Source: Variovorax ginsengisoli
Lineage (GTDB): Bacteria > Pseudomonadota > Gammaproteobacteria > Burkholderiales > Burkholderiaceae_C
Reading direction: 5' to 3'
Assembly (NCBI RefSeq): GCF_006438845.1
Contig: NZ_RCZJ01000001.1
Coordinates: 248,001 to 312,000, forward strand
DNA length: 64,000 nt
The translations under genes were made by a program, and so were the position numbers. Below the pieces are notes generated by a model, which had not been told where the DNA came from, did not search any database, and worked only from the letters and a program-made list of their open reading frames with translations. Shown in pieces: positions 17,955 to 26,827 of the stretch; position 1 is the stretch's first letter; every line of letters begins with the position of its first letter.

Positions 17955-18869
17955 TCACAAGGCCGCCTGCATGCAATGCTCGACGAAGGCCAGTGCGCTG
18001 CGACCGAGGTGCTTGTCCCGGTGCGTGACGATGTCGAGGTGGCGCAGCGCTTTCGGCAGGCGTGTGCGAAGTTCGACGAGCCACCCCTGTGCCAGTGCTT
18101 CGGCCACGGCGTAGCGCGAGACACAGCCCAGGCCCACACCCCGAGCGACGAACTGCTTGATGGCCTCCGTGCTGCCCAGTTCGAAGCCGACGTTCAGTCG
18201 TCCCAGATGTTCCAGCAGCCACCGGTCGGCGGCTTCGCGGGTGCCTGACCCCCGCTCGCGCAGCACCCAGTGTGCTTCGCGCAGCTGTCGCAAGCCGGCC
18301 ATCTGGCCGGCAAGCGGATGCGCGGGCGACGCGACGATCACCAGTTCGTCACTGACCCAGCTCTGTGTGGAGAGCTCCGGGTGGGTCTGCGAGCCCTCGA
18401 TGAACCCCAGGTCGACATCGAAGCCTGCGACCGCATCGATGACCTGGGTGGTGTTCCCGATCTGGAGGCGCACCTGACTGTCGGGATGCGCGTCTTTCCA
18501 GCGTGCCACCAGCTCGGGAAGAAGGTATTCGCCGATGGTGAAGCTGGCGGCCATGCGCAGCGGAGCAGGGTGCTCGTTGGCGAAGAGCGACTGAATTTCG
18601 GCCGCCTGCTCCAGCAGCGCGGCAGCCTTCGTTCGCAGGGCATGGCCGTTCTCGTTGAGCATCAGCCGCCGGCCGACGCGGTCGAACAGGTTCACGCCCA
18701 GGATGCCTTCCAACTCGGCAAGCGCAGCGCTGGCCGCGGACTGCGACCGCGCGACGCGCGTCGCGGCCGCACGCGTCGAGCCTTCACGCGCGGTGGCGAC
18801 GAAGACTTCGAGCTGACGCAGGCTGAGGCGAAGGCGGCTGTCTGCGCGGTGATCGATTTTGCTGGTCAT
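17955..18869 (-). CDS. LysR-family transcriptional regulator (LysR-1)
   Basis: A 304-residue LysR protein. The HTH (LRQLEVFVATAREGSTRAAA, ARSQSAASAALAELE) lies at about residues 15-75, and the rest is a two-lobed effector domain. It resembles the CysB/CbbR-like branch in segments such as LFANEHPAPLRMAASFTIGE, although that assignment is tentative. It is divergent from soeA with 82 bp between starts, so it probably controls the sulfite oxidoreductase operon, plausibly in response to sulfite or its products. It converges with pta, 21 bp apart. Confidence 0.9.
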   Translation of the reverse strand: MTSKIDHRADSRLRLSLRQLEVFVATAREGSTRAAATRVARSQSAASAALAELEGILGVNLFDRVGRRLMLNENGHALRTKAAALLEQAAEIQSLFANEHPAPLRMAASFTIGEYLLPELVARWKDAHPDSQVRLQIGNTTQVIDAVAGFDVDLGFIEGSQTHPELSTQSWVSDELVIVASPAHPLAGQMAGLRQLREAHWVLRERGSGTREAADRWLLEHLGRLNVGFELGSTEAIKQFVARGVGLGCVSRYAVAEALAQGWLVELRTRLPKALRHLDIVTHRDKHLGRSALAFVEHCMQAAL

Positions 18870-18872
18870 GAT

Positions 18873-18885
18873 GAGAAATATTCTC
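18873..18885. promoter_or_regulatory. Inverted repeat GAGAA-ATA-TTCTC at the LysR-1/soeA divergent promoter
   Basis: GAGAAATATTCTC has 5-bp arms and lies 3 bp before the LysR-1 start codon. It is a candidate LysR binding site for autoregulation or soeA activation. The assignment rests on position and symmetry alone. Confidence 0.4.
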
Positions 18886-18951
18886 CGCTTTTTTGTTTCA
18901 CTGCAATCCATAGGATCGTCGGAGCCCCCATACAGAACCAAAGGACCGCCA

Positions 18952-21900
18952 GTGTTCAAGTTCCTCTCGCGCGAGCCGATCCACGATCCGCTCGACGCTC
19001 CCACACCGACCGACGAGACCACGGTCAAGACCACCACCTGCTACATGTGCGCGTGCCGCTGCGGCATCCGGGTACATCTGCGCGAGGGCGAGAAGGGGCC
19101 GGAGGTGCGCTACATCGACGGGAATCCGGAGCATCCGCTGAACAAGGGTGTGATCTGCGCCAAGGGTTCGTCGGGAATCATGAAGCAGGTGTCTCCGGCG
19201 CGGCTCACGCAACCGCTGCTGCGCAAGCCGGGAAGCGATCGGGGCGCCGGCGAATTCGAACCCATCAGCTGGGAGCGCACGTTCGAGATCCTCACGGAGC
19301 GCCTGGGCAAGATCCGCGCGACCGACCCCAAGAAGTTCGCGCTGTTCACCGGGCGCGACCAGATGCAGGCACTCACGGGCCTGTTCGCACGCCAGTTCGG
19401 TACGCCCAACTACGCGGCGCACGGCGGGTTCTGCTCGGTCAACATGGCCGCCGGAATGATCTACACGATCGGCGGAAGTTTCTGGGAGTTCGGTGGCCCC
19501 GACCTGGAGCGCGCCAAGCTGTTCGTGATGATCGGCACCGCGGAAGACCATCACAGCAATCCGATGAAGATCGCGATCAGCAAATTCAAGCGCGATGGCG
19601 GTCGGTTCATTTCGATCAACCCGGTGCGCACAGGCTACTCGGCCATTGCCGACGAATGGATACCGATCAAGCCGGGCACCGACGGTGCGCTCTTCATGGC
19701 GCTGCTGCACGAATTGATCGCCAGCAATTTGATCGACCACGCTTTTCTCAAGCGCTTCACCAACGCACCGCAGCTCGTTGTGCTCGACGAGGGCGAGCGA
19801 GAGGGCTTGTTCGCTTTCGACCCTGACCCCGAGCGCGGCCCGCCGGGCGACGGACGCAACCCGCACAACAAGCTCATCTGGGACCGCGCCGACGGCACCG
19901 CGAAGGCGGCGTATCCGGAAGGCATCGGAGAGTGGTGCGACCCGGCGCTCGAGGGCCACTACACCCTGGCCGACGGCACCCGTGTCGCGCCCTCGTTCCA
20001 GTTGCTGCGCGAGCGCGTTGCCGATTGCACGCCCGAGTGGGCTTCAGCCATCACCGGCATCGATGCCGACCGCATCCGCAAGCTCGCGCGGGAAATGGGT
20101 GAGACGGCGCTGCAGCAGGCTTTCGAGATGCCGGTGCCGTGGACCGACGCATGGGGCAAGGTGCACCCGACGACGCAGGGTCGGCCCGTGGCCTTTCATG
20201 CCATGCGCGGCCTGGCGGCGCACTCGAATGGCTTTCAGACCATCCGCGCGCTGGCCGTGCTGATGAGCGTGCTGGGAACGATCGACGCGCCGGGCGGCTT
20301 TCGCCACAAGGCGCCTTACCCGCGCCACATCGTGCCGAACTACCGGGCGTTCAACTCGCCCGAGATGATCAAGCCGAACACGCCGCTGAATGCGGCGCCG
20401 CTGGGCTTCCCGGCGAGCCCGGACGAACTGGCGATCCACGAGGACGGGTCGCCGCTGCGCATCGACCATGCCTTCTCGTGGGAGCATCCGCTGTCCGCCC
20501 ACGGGCTGATGCACAACGTGATCACCAATGCGGTCAAGGGCGATCCGTACCGCATCGACACGCTGCTCATCTTCATGGCCAACATGGCGTGGAACTCGAG
20601 CATGAACACGATGGGCGTGCGAGAAATGCTCAATCGGAAGGACGCCGACGGGGAATACATGATTCCCTTCCTGGTGGTGTGCGACGCGTTCCAGAGCGAG
20701 ACGGTGGCCTTTGCCGACCTTGTGCTGCCCGACACCACTTATCTCGAGCGCCACGACGTGATGGGCATGCTCGACCGGCCGATCTCCGAGTTCGACGGCC
20801 CGGTGGACTCGGTGCGGATTCCGGTCGTGCCGCCGACCGGGGAGTGCAGGCCTTTCCAGGAGGTGCTCATCGAACTCGCCTCGCGTCTGAAGTTTCCGGC
20901 ATTCACCACGCCGGAGGGCGAACGCAAGTTCTCGGGCTATCCGGACTTCGTCGTCAACTTCCAGCCGTCGCCCGGCATCGGGTTCCTGATGGGCTGGCGC
21001 GGCAAGGACGGCACGGAGCACCTCAAGGGAGAGCCCAACCCGAAGCAGTGGGAGGCCTACGCACAGAACAACTGCGTCTTCCAGTACCACATGCCGGAGT
21101 CCATGCACTACATGCGCAACTGGAACCGGGAGTACCTCGATTTCGCCAAGGAGAAGGGCTGGCGCCAGCGCAACGACCCTGTGCAGATCGCCATCTACTC
21201 GGACACGCTGCAGAGCTTCCGGCTGGCCGCGCAAGGCAAGACCCAGGGCCGGCAGCCGCCTGACGAACTGCGCGAGCGCATCGACACCTACTTCGATCCG
21301 CTGCCGTTCTGGTACCCGCCGCTGGAAGACGGGGTCACCGACCGTGAGGCGTATCCGCTCAACGCGCTGACGCAGCGGCCGATGGCGATGTACCACTCGT
21401 GGGATTCGCAGAACGCCTGGTTGCGACAGATCCACAGCCACAACTACCTGCATGTCAATCCCGTCACTGCGCGGGCGGCAGGCATCGAGGACGGCGGCTG
21501 GTGCTGGGTCGAGAGCCAATGGGGCAAGGTGCGCTGCATGCTGCGCTACAGCGAGACGGTCGAGCCCGGCACCGTCTGGACGTGGAACGCGATCGGCAAG
21601 GCCGATGGCGCCTGGCAGCTGGCACCCGGTTCCGACGAAGCGCGCAAGGGCTTCCTGCTGAACCACCTCATCACCGAAGAACTGCCTTTCGCCAATGCGC
21701 ACGGCGGCACGACCATCAGCAACTCCGATCCCATCACCGGACAGGCCGGCTGGTACGACGTGCGGGTGCGCATCCGGCCCGCCGATCCTGACGAGCCCAA
21801 GGAGACCTTCCCGCAGATGGCGAGCATGCCGAGCACCCCGGGTGTCGTCGGAAAGGCGGCCAGCGTGCTTGCGTACTTCGCTGGAGGGCGGCGCAAATGA
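18952..21900 (+). CDS. soeA: Molybdopterin oxidoreductase catalytic subunit, probable sulfite dehydrogenase SoeA
   Basis: A 982-residue DMSO-reductase-family enzyme. Cysteines at about 30, 33, 37 and 69 (TTCYMCACRCG ... GVICAKGSSG) bind an N-terminal [4Fe-4S] cluster. A likely molybdenum ligand Cys is at about residue 161 in HGGFCSVNMAAG. No twin-arginine signal precedes the cluster, so the enzyme should stay in the cytoplasm, as SoeA does. The GTG at 18952 is preferred, with AAGGA upstream; the open frame before it overlaps LysR-1. Followed by four-cluster and membrane-anchor subunits, and next to xsc-pta, which release sulfite, it best fits quinone-linked sulfite oxidation. Formate or another oxyanion is the alternative. 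Confidence 0.75.
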   Translation: MFKFLSREPIHDPLDAPTPTDETTVKTTTCYMCACRCGIRVHLREGEKGPEVRYIDGNPEHPLNKGVICAKGSSGIMKQVSPARLTQPLLRKPGSDRGAGEFEPISWERTFEILTERLGKIRATDPKKFALFTGRDQMQALTGLFARQFGTPNYAAHGGFCSVNMAAGMIYTIGGSFWEFGGPDLERAKLFVMIGTAEDHHSNPMKIAISKFKRDGGRFISINPVRTGYSAIADEWIPIKPGTDGALFMALLHELIASNLIDHAFLKRFTNAPQLVVLDEGEREGLFAFDPDPERGPPGDGRNPHNKLIWDRADGTAKAAYPEGIGEWCDPALEGHYTLADGTRVAPSFQLLRERVADCTPEWASAITGIDADRIRKLAREMGETALQQAFEMPVPWTDAWGKVHPTTQGRPVAFHAMRGLAAHSNGFQTIRALAVLMSVLGTIDAPGGFRHKAPYPRHIVPNYRAFNSPEMIKPNTPLNAAPLGFPASPDELAIHEDGSPLRIDHAFSWEHPLSAHGLMHNVITNAVKGDPYRIDTLLIFMANMAWNSSMNTMGVREMLNRKDADGEYMIPFLVVCDAFQSETVAFADLVLPDTTYLERHDVMGMLDRPISEFDGPVDSVRIPVVPPTGECRPFQEVLIELASRLKFPAFTTPEGERKFSGYPDFVVNFQPSPGIGFLMGWRGKDGTEHLKGEPNPKQWEAYAQNNCVFQYHMPESMHYMRNWNREYLDFAKEKGWRQRNDPVQIAIYSDTLQSFRLAAQGKTQGRQPPDELRERIDTYFDPLPFWYPPLEDGVTDREAYPLNALTQRPMAMYHSWDSQNAWLRQIHSHNYLHVNPVTARAAGIEDGGWCWVESQWGKVRCMLRYSETVEPGTVWTWNAIGKADGAWQLAPGSDEARKGFLLNHLITEELPFANAHGGTTISNSDPITGQAGWYDVRVRIRPADPDEPKETFPQMASMPSTPGVVGKAASVLAYFAGGRRK

Positions 21901-22697
21901 TTCAATGGCTCAAAGACCTCATGGCCGGCGTCGCACAGCCCATGGCGTTGGTGGAAGAGGGTGTGCGCCCCGTGGCGATTTCGAGTGAAGGCCGTGTCAG
22001 CGTGCGTGCGGATCAGGGCGAGACGCTCGCGAAGCAACTTGCCCTTGTGATCGACCTGAACGTGTGCGTGGGCTGCCACGCGTGCGTTACGTCGTGCAAG
22101 CAATGGAACACCTCGGGCAGCGCCGGCCCGCTGGCCGACGAGAAGCCCTATGGCGCCGACCCGACCGGCACCTTCTTCAACCGCGTGCAGACCTACGAAG
22201 CCGGCGCGTACCCGGTCACCGAAACCATTCATTTTCCGAAGAGCTGTCTTCACTGCGAAGACCCGCCTTGCGTGCCCGTGTGCCCGACCGGCGCGAGCTA
22301 CAAGCGCAAGGAAGACGGCATCGTGCTGGTCGACTACGACAAGTGCATCGGCTGCAAGTACTGCGCGTGGGCGTGCCCCTACGGTGCGCGCGAGCTCGAC
22401 GAAGAGCGTCAGGTCATGACCAAGTGCACGCTCTGCGTCGACCGCATCTACGACGAGAAGCTGCCGAAGGAAGATCGCAAGCCTGCCTGCGTGAAGGCCT
22501 GCCCGACCGGGGCGCGCATCTTCGGGGACGTCAAGGATCCCAACTCCGAAGCTTCGATTGCAATCCGTGAGCGCGGCGGCTATTCGCTGATGCCCGAATG
22601 GAACACCAGCCCGGCCAACCAGTACCTGCCGCGCCGCGTGACCGACGTGGCCGGCGGTGCCTCGAAGGTGCAGCCGACCGTGGGAGGCGAGCGATGA
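21897..22697 (+). CDS. soeB: Four-cluster ferredoxin-like electron-transfer subunit, probable SoeB
   Basis: A 266-residue DmsB/HybA-type iron-sulfur protein with four cysteine groups: CVGCHACVTSCKQ, CLHCEDPPCVPVCPTG, CIGCKYCAWACPYG with CTLC, and CVKACPTG. It would carry electrons from the molybdenum subunit to the membrane anchor. There is no signal peptide, consistent with a cytoplasmic complex. Its ATG overlaps the soeA stop (ATGA) and its stop overlaps the soeC start (ATGA), so the three subunits are translationally coupled. Confidence 0.85.
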   Translation: MIQWLKDLMAGVAQPMALVEEGVRPVAISSEGRVSVRADQGETLAKQLALVIDLNVCVGCHACVTSCKQWNTSGSAGPLADEKPYGADPTGTFFNRVQTYEAGAYPVTETIHFPKSCLHCEDPPCVPVCPTGASYKRKEDGIVLVDYDKCIGCKYCAWACPYGARELDEERQVMTKCTLCVDRIYDEKLPKEDRKPACVKACPTGARIFGDVKDPNSEASIAIRERGGYSLMPEWNTSPANQYLPRRVTDVAGGASKVQPTVGGER

Positions 22698-23617
22698 ATC
22701 CGGCTTTTTCTGTCGTGATCTTCACGACCATCGCCGGAGCGGCGCAGGGCATGGTCGTCGCGCTGGCGCTGGCGCGGTTGGTCGGGGTCGCGATGGCACC
22801 GTCGTTCCTGCGCGCCGGCCTGGCGATCGCCGGAGTGATGCTGCTCATCGGCCTCGCGGCGTCCTTCGCGCATCTGGGCCGGCCTGAACGCGCCTGGCGC
22901 GCCGTTCTGATGTGGCGGACCTCGTGGTTGTCGCGCGAAGTGATCGTGCTGCCGGCCTTCATCGGCGTCGTGGCCCTGTGGTGGCTGGCGTTGTACGTCG
23001 GCATCGACACGGTGTGGCTGCCCCTGGCAGCCATCGTCGTGGCCGCACTGCTCTGGTATTGCACGGCAATGATCTATGCCTGCCTGCGGTTCATCGAGGA
23101 GTGGGCGCAACCGCTGACGCTCGTCAACTTCACGCTCATCGGGCTCTCTTCGGGGTTGATATTGACCAGCGCGTTGTCGGTCGTGCTGGCACAGCCAGAG
23201 TTGCTCCCTGCCACCGGAACCGCTGCGCTCTTGGTCACCGTCGTGGCATGGGTCACGCGCACGATGGCGCTGCGCCGCAATGCGGTGATCAAGCACAAGT
23301 CCACCTTGCAGTCCGCCACCGGCATCCGCGCACCGAACCTGGTGCAGAAGTCGATGGGCATGTCCGCCGGGTCGTTCAACACCCGCGAGTTCTTTCACCA
23401 CGCCGGTCTGCTCGCGATGAAGAACGTAAAGCTGGCGCTGATCGTTCTGGGCTTTGCGCTGCCGACGGCGCTGCTGCTGTGGGGCGTGACGGCGGGCTTC
23501 GGCCTGGCGTTCGTGCTGGCGCTGGCGGTGCAGGTGCCGGGTCTGGTCGCGGACCGATGGTTTTTCTTCGCGCAGGCGAAACACCCGCAGAACCTGTACT
23601 ACCAGGTGGTGTCCTGA
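22694..23617 (+). CDS. soeC: DmsC/NrfD-type membrane anchor subunit, probable SoeC
   Basis: A 307-residue protein with about eight membrane segments and the DMSO-reductase anchor (DmsC) pattern: ASFAHLGRPERAWRAVLMWR early, and FFHHAGLLAMKNVKLALIVL and DRWFFFAQAKHPQNLYYQVV late. DmsC-type anchors contain no haem and pass electrons to the quinone pool. A three-subunit cytoplasm-facing enzyme of this type matches SoeABC. It ends directly against the convergent LysR-2 stop with no bases between. Confidence 0.83.
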   Translation: MNPAFSVVIFTTIAGAAQGMVVALALARLVGVAMAPSFLRAGLAIAGVMLLIGLAASFAHLGRPERAWRAVLMWRTSWLSREVIVLPAFIGVVALWWLALYVGIDTVWLPLAAIVVAALLWYCTAMIYACLRFIEEWAQPLTLVNFTLIGLSSGLILTSALSVVLAQPELLPATGTAALLVTVVAWVTRTMALRRNAVIKHKSTLQSATGIRAPNLVQKSMGMSAGSFNTREFFHHAGLLAMKNVKLALIVLGFALPTALLLWGVTAGFGLAFVLALAVQVPGLVADRWFFFAQAKHPQNLYYQVVS

Positions 23618-24559
23618 TCAGGTAGGTGCCAGTTCTGCGGCGGCGGCCCGCAACGCCTGCAACACCAGCTGCAGCGCAGGGCCGTCGTCGTCGCCAGACC
23701 AGACCATGCCCACCGGGCCGACGTCGTACTTGAGCGCCAGCGGCAGGCGCTTGAGCGCGCCGAGCGCTTCGTAGTAGCGGCCTGCTGCGCCTGACACCAC
23801 CGCCAACGAGGGGCTGTCGCGCAGCAGCCGCAGGTTCAGGATCGGCGCCGTGCATTCGATCCACGGCATGGCTGGCGGCAGGCCCTGGTCGAGGAAAGTC
23901 GCGTCGATCGCGCGGCGCAGTTCGGTCTGGCGCGGCAGCAGGATCCAGGGATAGGCAGCTGCCCTGACCCAGGTCGGCTTCGCACGGTGCAGCGGATGCC
24001 GCCGACCGGCCACGACGCAGTGCGAATCGGGATACAGCACCTCGGTCCGCAGCCCGGGGGAGAACGCACGCTCATCGAGGCGGCCGACGATCAGGTCCAG
24101 CCCGCGCTGCTCGAAGCGCTCCCAGATGCCCTGCGCGATGTCTTCCACCACCTCCAGCCGCGCCGGGCTGGCAGCGCTGTGCAGGCGAAGCAGCGCCCGC
24201 GGCAGCAGCTCGGTGTTGGCGACCACCATGCTGCCGATGCGCACTGTGCCCAGTGCGCCGCCGGACACGGCCTCGAGTTCGTGCGCCAACCGTCGGCTGG
24301 CGGCGACGACGCGCTGTGCATGGCGCAGCACCGGCGCCAGGTGTGGCGTGGCCTTGAGCTGCCGGCCGCGCACGAACAGGCTGACGCCCACGGCCGACTC
24401 GATCTCGGCCAGCCACTGCGATACGGCCGGTTGCCCGCAGTCCAGCGCTTGGGCGGTGGCCGTCAGGCTGCCGTGGCGAGCGATGAGCAACAGGATCTCC
24501 AGGTGCCGCAAGCGCAGCCGGCGCAGATGCAGCCCCAGCTGCGCATTCGGTTCATCCAT
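23618..24559 (-). CDS. LysR-family transcriptional regulator (LysR-2)
   Basis: A 313-residue LysR protein with HTH LRHLEILLLIARHGSLTATA and QPAVSQWLAEIE, then an effector domain (GTVRIGSMVVANTELLPRAL). The arrangement resembles regulators of the GbpR/CbhR type, though I am not sure of the subgroup. It is divergent from Bug-3, with 100 bp between the starts, so it probably controls that receptor and the following hydrolase. The ATG at 24559 is chosen because it puts the HTH at the usual position. Confidence 0.88.
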   Translation of the reverse strand: MDEPNAQLGLHLRRLRLRHLEILLLIARHGSLTATAQALDCGQPAVSQWLAEIESAVGVSLFVRGRQLKATPHLAPVLRHAQRVVAASRRLAHELEAVSGGALGTVRIGSMVVANTELLPRALLRLHSAASPARLEVVEDIAQGIWERFEQRGLDLIVGRLDERAFSPGLRTEVLYPDSHCVVAGRRHPLHRAKPTWVRAAAYPWILLPRQTELRRAIDATFLDQGLPPAMPWIECTAPILNLRLLRDSPSLAVVSGAAGRYYEALGALKRLPLALKYDVGPVGMVWSGDDDGPALQLVLQALRAAAAELAPT

Positions 24560-24659
24560 GGAATTTCCTGATGGATAGATCGTGACTGAGGGGTGGATCA
24601 TGATGGACGGCCCGCGCATGATCAAGCCGTTCTTCCGCTGCAACACCCAAGGAACCGCG

Positions 24660-25625
24660 ATGCCTCTGTCCCGCCGACTGCTGTGTGTGCTTCCCCTGCT
24701 GATGGCCTGTGCCGTGCAGGCGCAGGACTATCCGAACAAGCCGATCCGGATCTTCGTGCCGTTTCCGGCCGGCGGCGGAACGGACGTCGTGGCGCGCAAA
24801 CTGGCCGAGCATCTGCGCCAGGACCTGGGCCAGCCCGTCGTGGTCGAGAACAAGCCGGGCGCCAGCGGCAACATCGGCGCCGATCAGGTCGCCCGCTCGA
24901 CACCCGATGGCTACACCCTGCTGGTGACGGCCGCGCCGTTCGCGATCGCACCAGCCATGTTCAAGTCGCTCACCTTCGATCCGGTGAAGGACTTCACGCC
25001 CGTCGCCCAGCTCGCCACCGTCCCGCTGTTGTTGGTCACCCGCACCGAGTCGCCGCTGAACAGCGTGGCGGACATCGTGGCGGCCTCTCGCAAGGCACCC
25101 GACAGCCTCAGCTACGCGAGCTTCGGCAACGGCTCGCCGCCGCACCTGGTGGGCGAGAGCATGAAATTGTTGACCGGCACGCGCATGGTGCATGTGCCTT
25201 ACAAGGGCGGCCAGGCCGCGCTGCCCGACATCCTGTCGGGCCAGATCGGCTTCGCGATCATGGATGTCGTTTCGATGACGCCCCTGGTCAAGGCCGGAAG
25301 GCTCAAGGCGCTGGCGATCACCGGCCCGCAACGCGCGCCGTCCTTGCCCGAGGTGCCCACCCTGTCGCAGGCCGGTGTCCCTTTCGACACGGTGGGCTGG
25401 CACGCGATGTTCGGGCCCGCGGGCATGCCCGCGACCGTGACGGACAGGCTCAATGCCGCGGTGGCCAAGGCCATGGCGACGCCCGACATGCGGGCGCTGA
25501 TCGTCAACGGGGGGTCGATTCCGGTCGAGCCTGCCACGTCGGCCGCGCAGTGGGGGCGCCAGTTCCGCAGCGACGTCGAGACATGGGGCAAGGTGGCGCG
25601 CGACTCCGGCGCCACCATCGATTGA
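24660..25625 (+). CDS. Bug/TctC-family periplasmic solute receptor (Bug-3)
   Basis: A 321-residue receptor. The signal peptide (RRLLCVLPLLMACAVQAQ) is followed by YPNKPIRIFVPFPAGGGTD, and the core has VENKPGASGNIGADQV and SYASFGNGSPPHLVGE. The ATG at 24660 has AAGGA 7 bp upstream. The stop codon abuts the hydrolase start, so receptor and hydrolase are one unit under LysR-2. No TctA/TctB genes are adjacent and the ligand is unknown. Confidence 0.92.
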   Translation: MPLSRRLLCVLPLLMACAVQAQDYPNKPIRIFVPFPAGGGTDVVARKLAEHLRQDLGQPVVVENKPGASGNIGADQVARSTPDGYTLLVTAAPFAIAPAMFKSLTFDPVKDFTPVAQLATVPLLLVTRTESPLNSVADIVAASRKAPDSLSYASFGNGSPPHLVGESMKLLTGTRMVHVPYKGGQAALPDILSGQIGFAIMDVVSMTPLVKAGRLKALAITGPQRAPSLPEVPTLSQAGVPFDTVGWHAMFGPAGMPATVTDRLNAAVAKAMATPDMRALIVNGGSIPVEPATSAAQWGRQFRSDVETWGKVARDSGATID

Positions 25626-25636
25626 AAGCCATCGAC

Positions 25637-26563
25637 GTGACGCCCACGCCTTTTCTCCACGCGCCCGCCGCGGTGCCCCATTCCATCCAAGTCGTGCGTG
25701 ACATCGTCTACGGCCATGCGCGCGTCGGTTGTACCGGCGAGGCCGCCGGCCGCTTGCGACCCCTCCTGCTGGACCGGTACGCGCCTGCGGATGCCGGCAC
25801 GGCACCGCGACCGGTGCTGGTGCTGGCGTTCGGCGGCGCCTTCCACCGAGGCTCGAAATCCGAAGACGCGTTCGGCACGGAGGGCGAACGCAACACCTCC
25901 ATCGCCGACCATTGCCGCATGCTCGCGCAGCAAGGCTACGTGGCCTGCTCCATCGACTACCGGCTGGTGCAGGAAGACCCCGATCCCGGCGCCACGCGGG
26001 CCGTGGCCGAGCCCGCGCACATCCCGCGTTCGCGCGTGGACCTGGTACGCAGCCTGCTCGGCTTGCCGCCGGCGACGTCGGAGATGCTGTGGCGAGGCAT
26101 CGAGGCGGCAAGCGACGACGTGGCGATGGCGGCGCGCTTCGTGCTGGCGCAGGCGCGGTCCTGGAACATCGATCCGCGGCGTCTGGCGCTGGGCGGCTTT
26201 TCCGCGGGGGCGCGCAGCGCGCTGAACGCCGTCTATGCGGAGAAGGTGCCGGCAGCCGCCGTGTTCGCGTTGTCGGGCTACATGGATGCCGAGGACCAGC
26301 ATCGCCATCTCGCGAGCCACGGTGGCCCGCCAGTGCTGCTGGTCAGCGCCGACGGCGACCTGGACTACATCGCGGCACACGCGCCGGGCATGGCACAACG
26401 CTTTCGCGCGCATGGCATCGTCTGCGAGACGGTCTGCGTACGGGGTGCCGGCCATTTCTATCCGCACGATGCATCGGGCACGCGCGACGACGGTCAGGCC
26501 ACCACCGTGAGCGCTGCGATCCAGGACTTTCTGCAACGCCACATGCCACCGGGAGACGGCTGA
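25637..26563 (+). CDS. Alpha/beta-hydrolase (esterase/lipase-like)
   Basis: A protein of about 308 residues with an alpha/beta-hydrolase fold. The oxyanion-hole region is VLAFGGAFHRGS, the nucleophile elbow GGFSAGARS, with a likely Asp in LVSADGDLDYI and a His in RGAGHFYPHD. There is no signal peptide, so it should be cytoplasmic. No ATG fits: GTG 25637 is chosen, while TTG 25622, overlapping the Bug-3 stop, is equally possible. Coupled to a receptor gene, it probably hydrolyses an ester taken up by the cell. Confidence 0.8.
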   Translation: MTPTPFLHAPAAVPHSIQVVRDIVYGHARVGCTGEAAGRLRPLLLDRYAPADAGTAPRPVLVLAFGGAFHRGSKSEDAFGTEGERNTSIADHCRMLAQQGYVACSIDYRLVQEDPDPGATRAVAEPAHIPRSRVDLVRSLLGLPPATSEMLWRGIEAASDDVAMAARFVLAQARSWNIDPRRLALGGFSAGARSALNAVYAEKVPAAAVFALSGYMDAEDQHRHLASHGGPPVLLVSADGDLDYIAAHAPGMAQRFRAHGIVCETVCVRGAGHFYPHDASGTRDDGQATTVSAAIQDFLQRHMPPGDG

Positions 26564-26750
26564 TGTCCACCGAAAACACGGAGCGGGCGGCGCCGTCATG
26601 GTCGCGCTACTCGACGCGTTCGCGCGAGCCTGAAATCGGCACGACATCGAGGCGCTGATGGCCTGCAGGGCCGCGACCTCTTCACGTCCGCCGATGGGCG
26701 TATTCGCGTGAAGAATTCATGGCGCAAGTGCCGAACCTGAACCGGTCGAG
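26563..26750 (+). pseudogene. Remnant of an NTF2/SnoaL-like gene
   Basis: An ATG overlapping the hydrolase stop (TGATG) opens only 31 codons. In another frame from 26598 the DNA reads MVALLDAFARA, stop, NRHDIEALMAC, then more stops. LLDAFARAWNRHDIEALMAC is a typical opening of SnoaL-like/NTF2-family proteins, with the stop (TGA) replacing the expected Trp (TGG). A frameshift, a nonsense codon and loss of the 3' part together indicate decay. Only the N-terminal signature is recognisable; the end coordinate is approximate. Confidence 0.5.
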
Positions 26751-26776
26751 GGCAGGCCGGCCGAACGTCAACGGCC

Positions 26777-26788
26777 AGAGTATATTCA
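26777..26788. promoter_or_regulatory. Candidate GntR operator upstream of gntR-type gene
   Basis: AGAGTATATTCA matches 10 of 12 bases of the perfect palindrome TGAATATATTCA at 27598-27609. It lies 39 bp before the GntR start and stands out as an AT-rich word in GC-rich DNA. It is a likely autoregulation site. Confidence 0.45.
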
Positions 26789-26827
26789 GGCTCAGCCCAC
26801 CGCCGCCCGTGGGTGCATGCTGCCTCG

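Noticed and set aside
23615..23620. soeC and LysR-2 stop codons touch with no gap
   Set aside because: Convergent genes with abutting stops are unusual but explained by compact packing; no shared terminator or deletion junction is visible.
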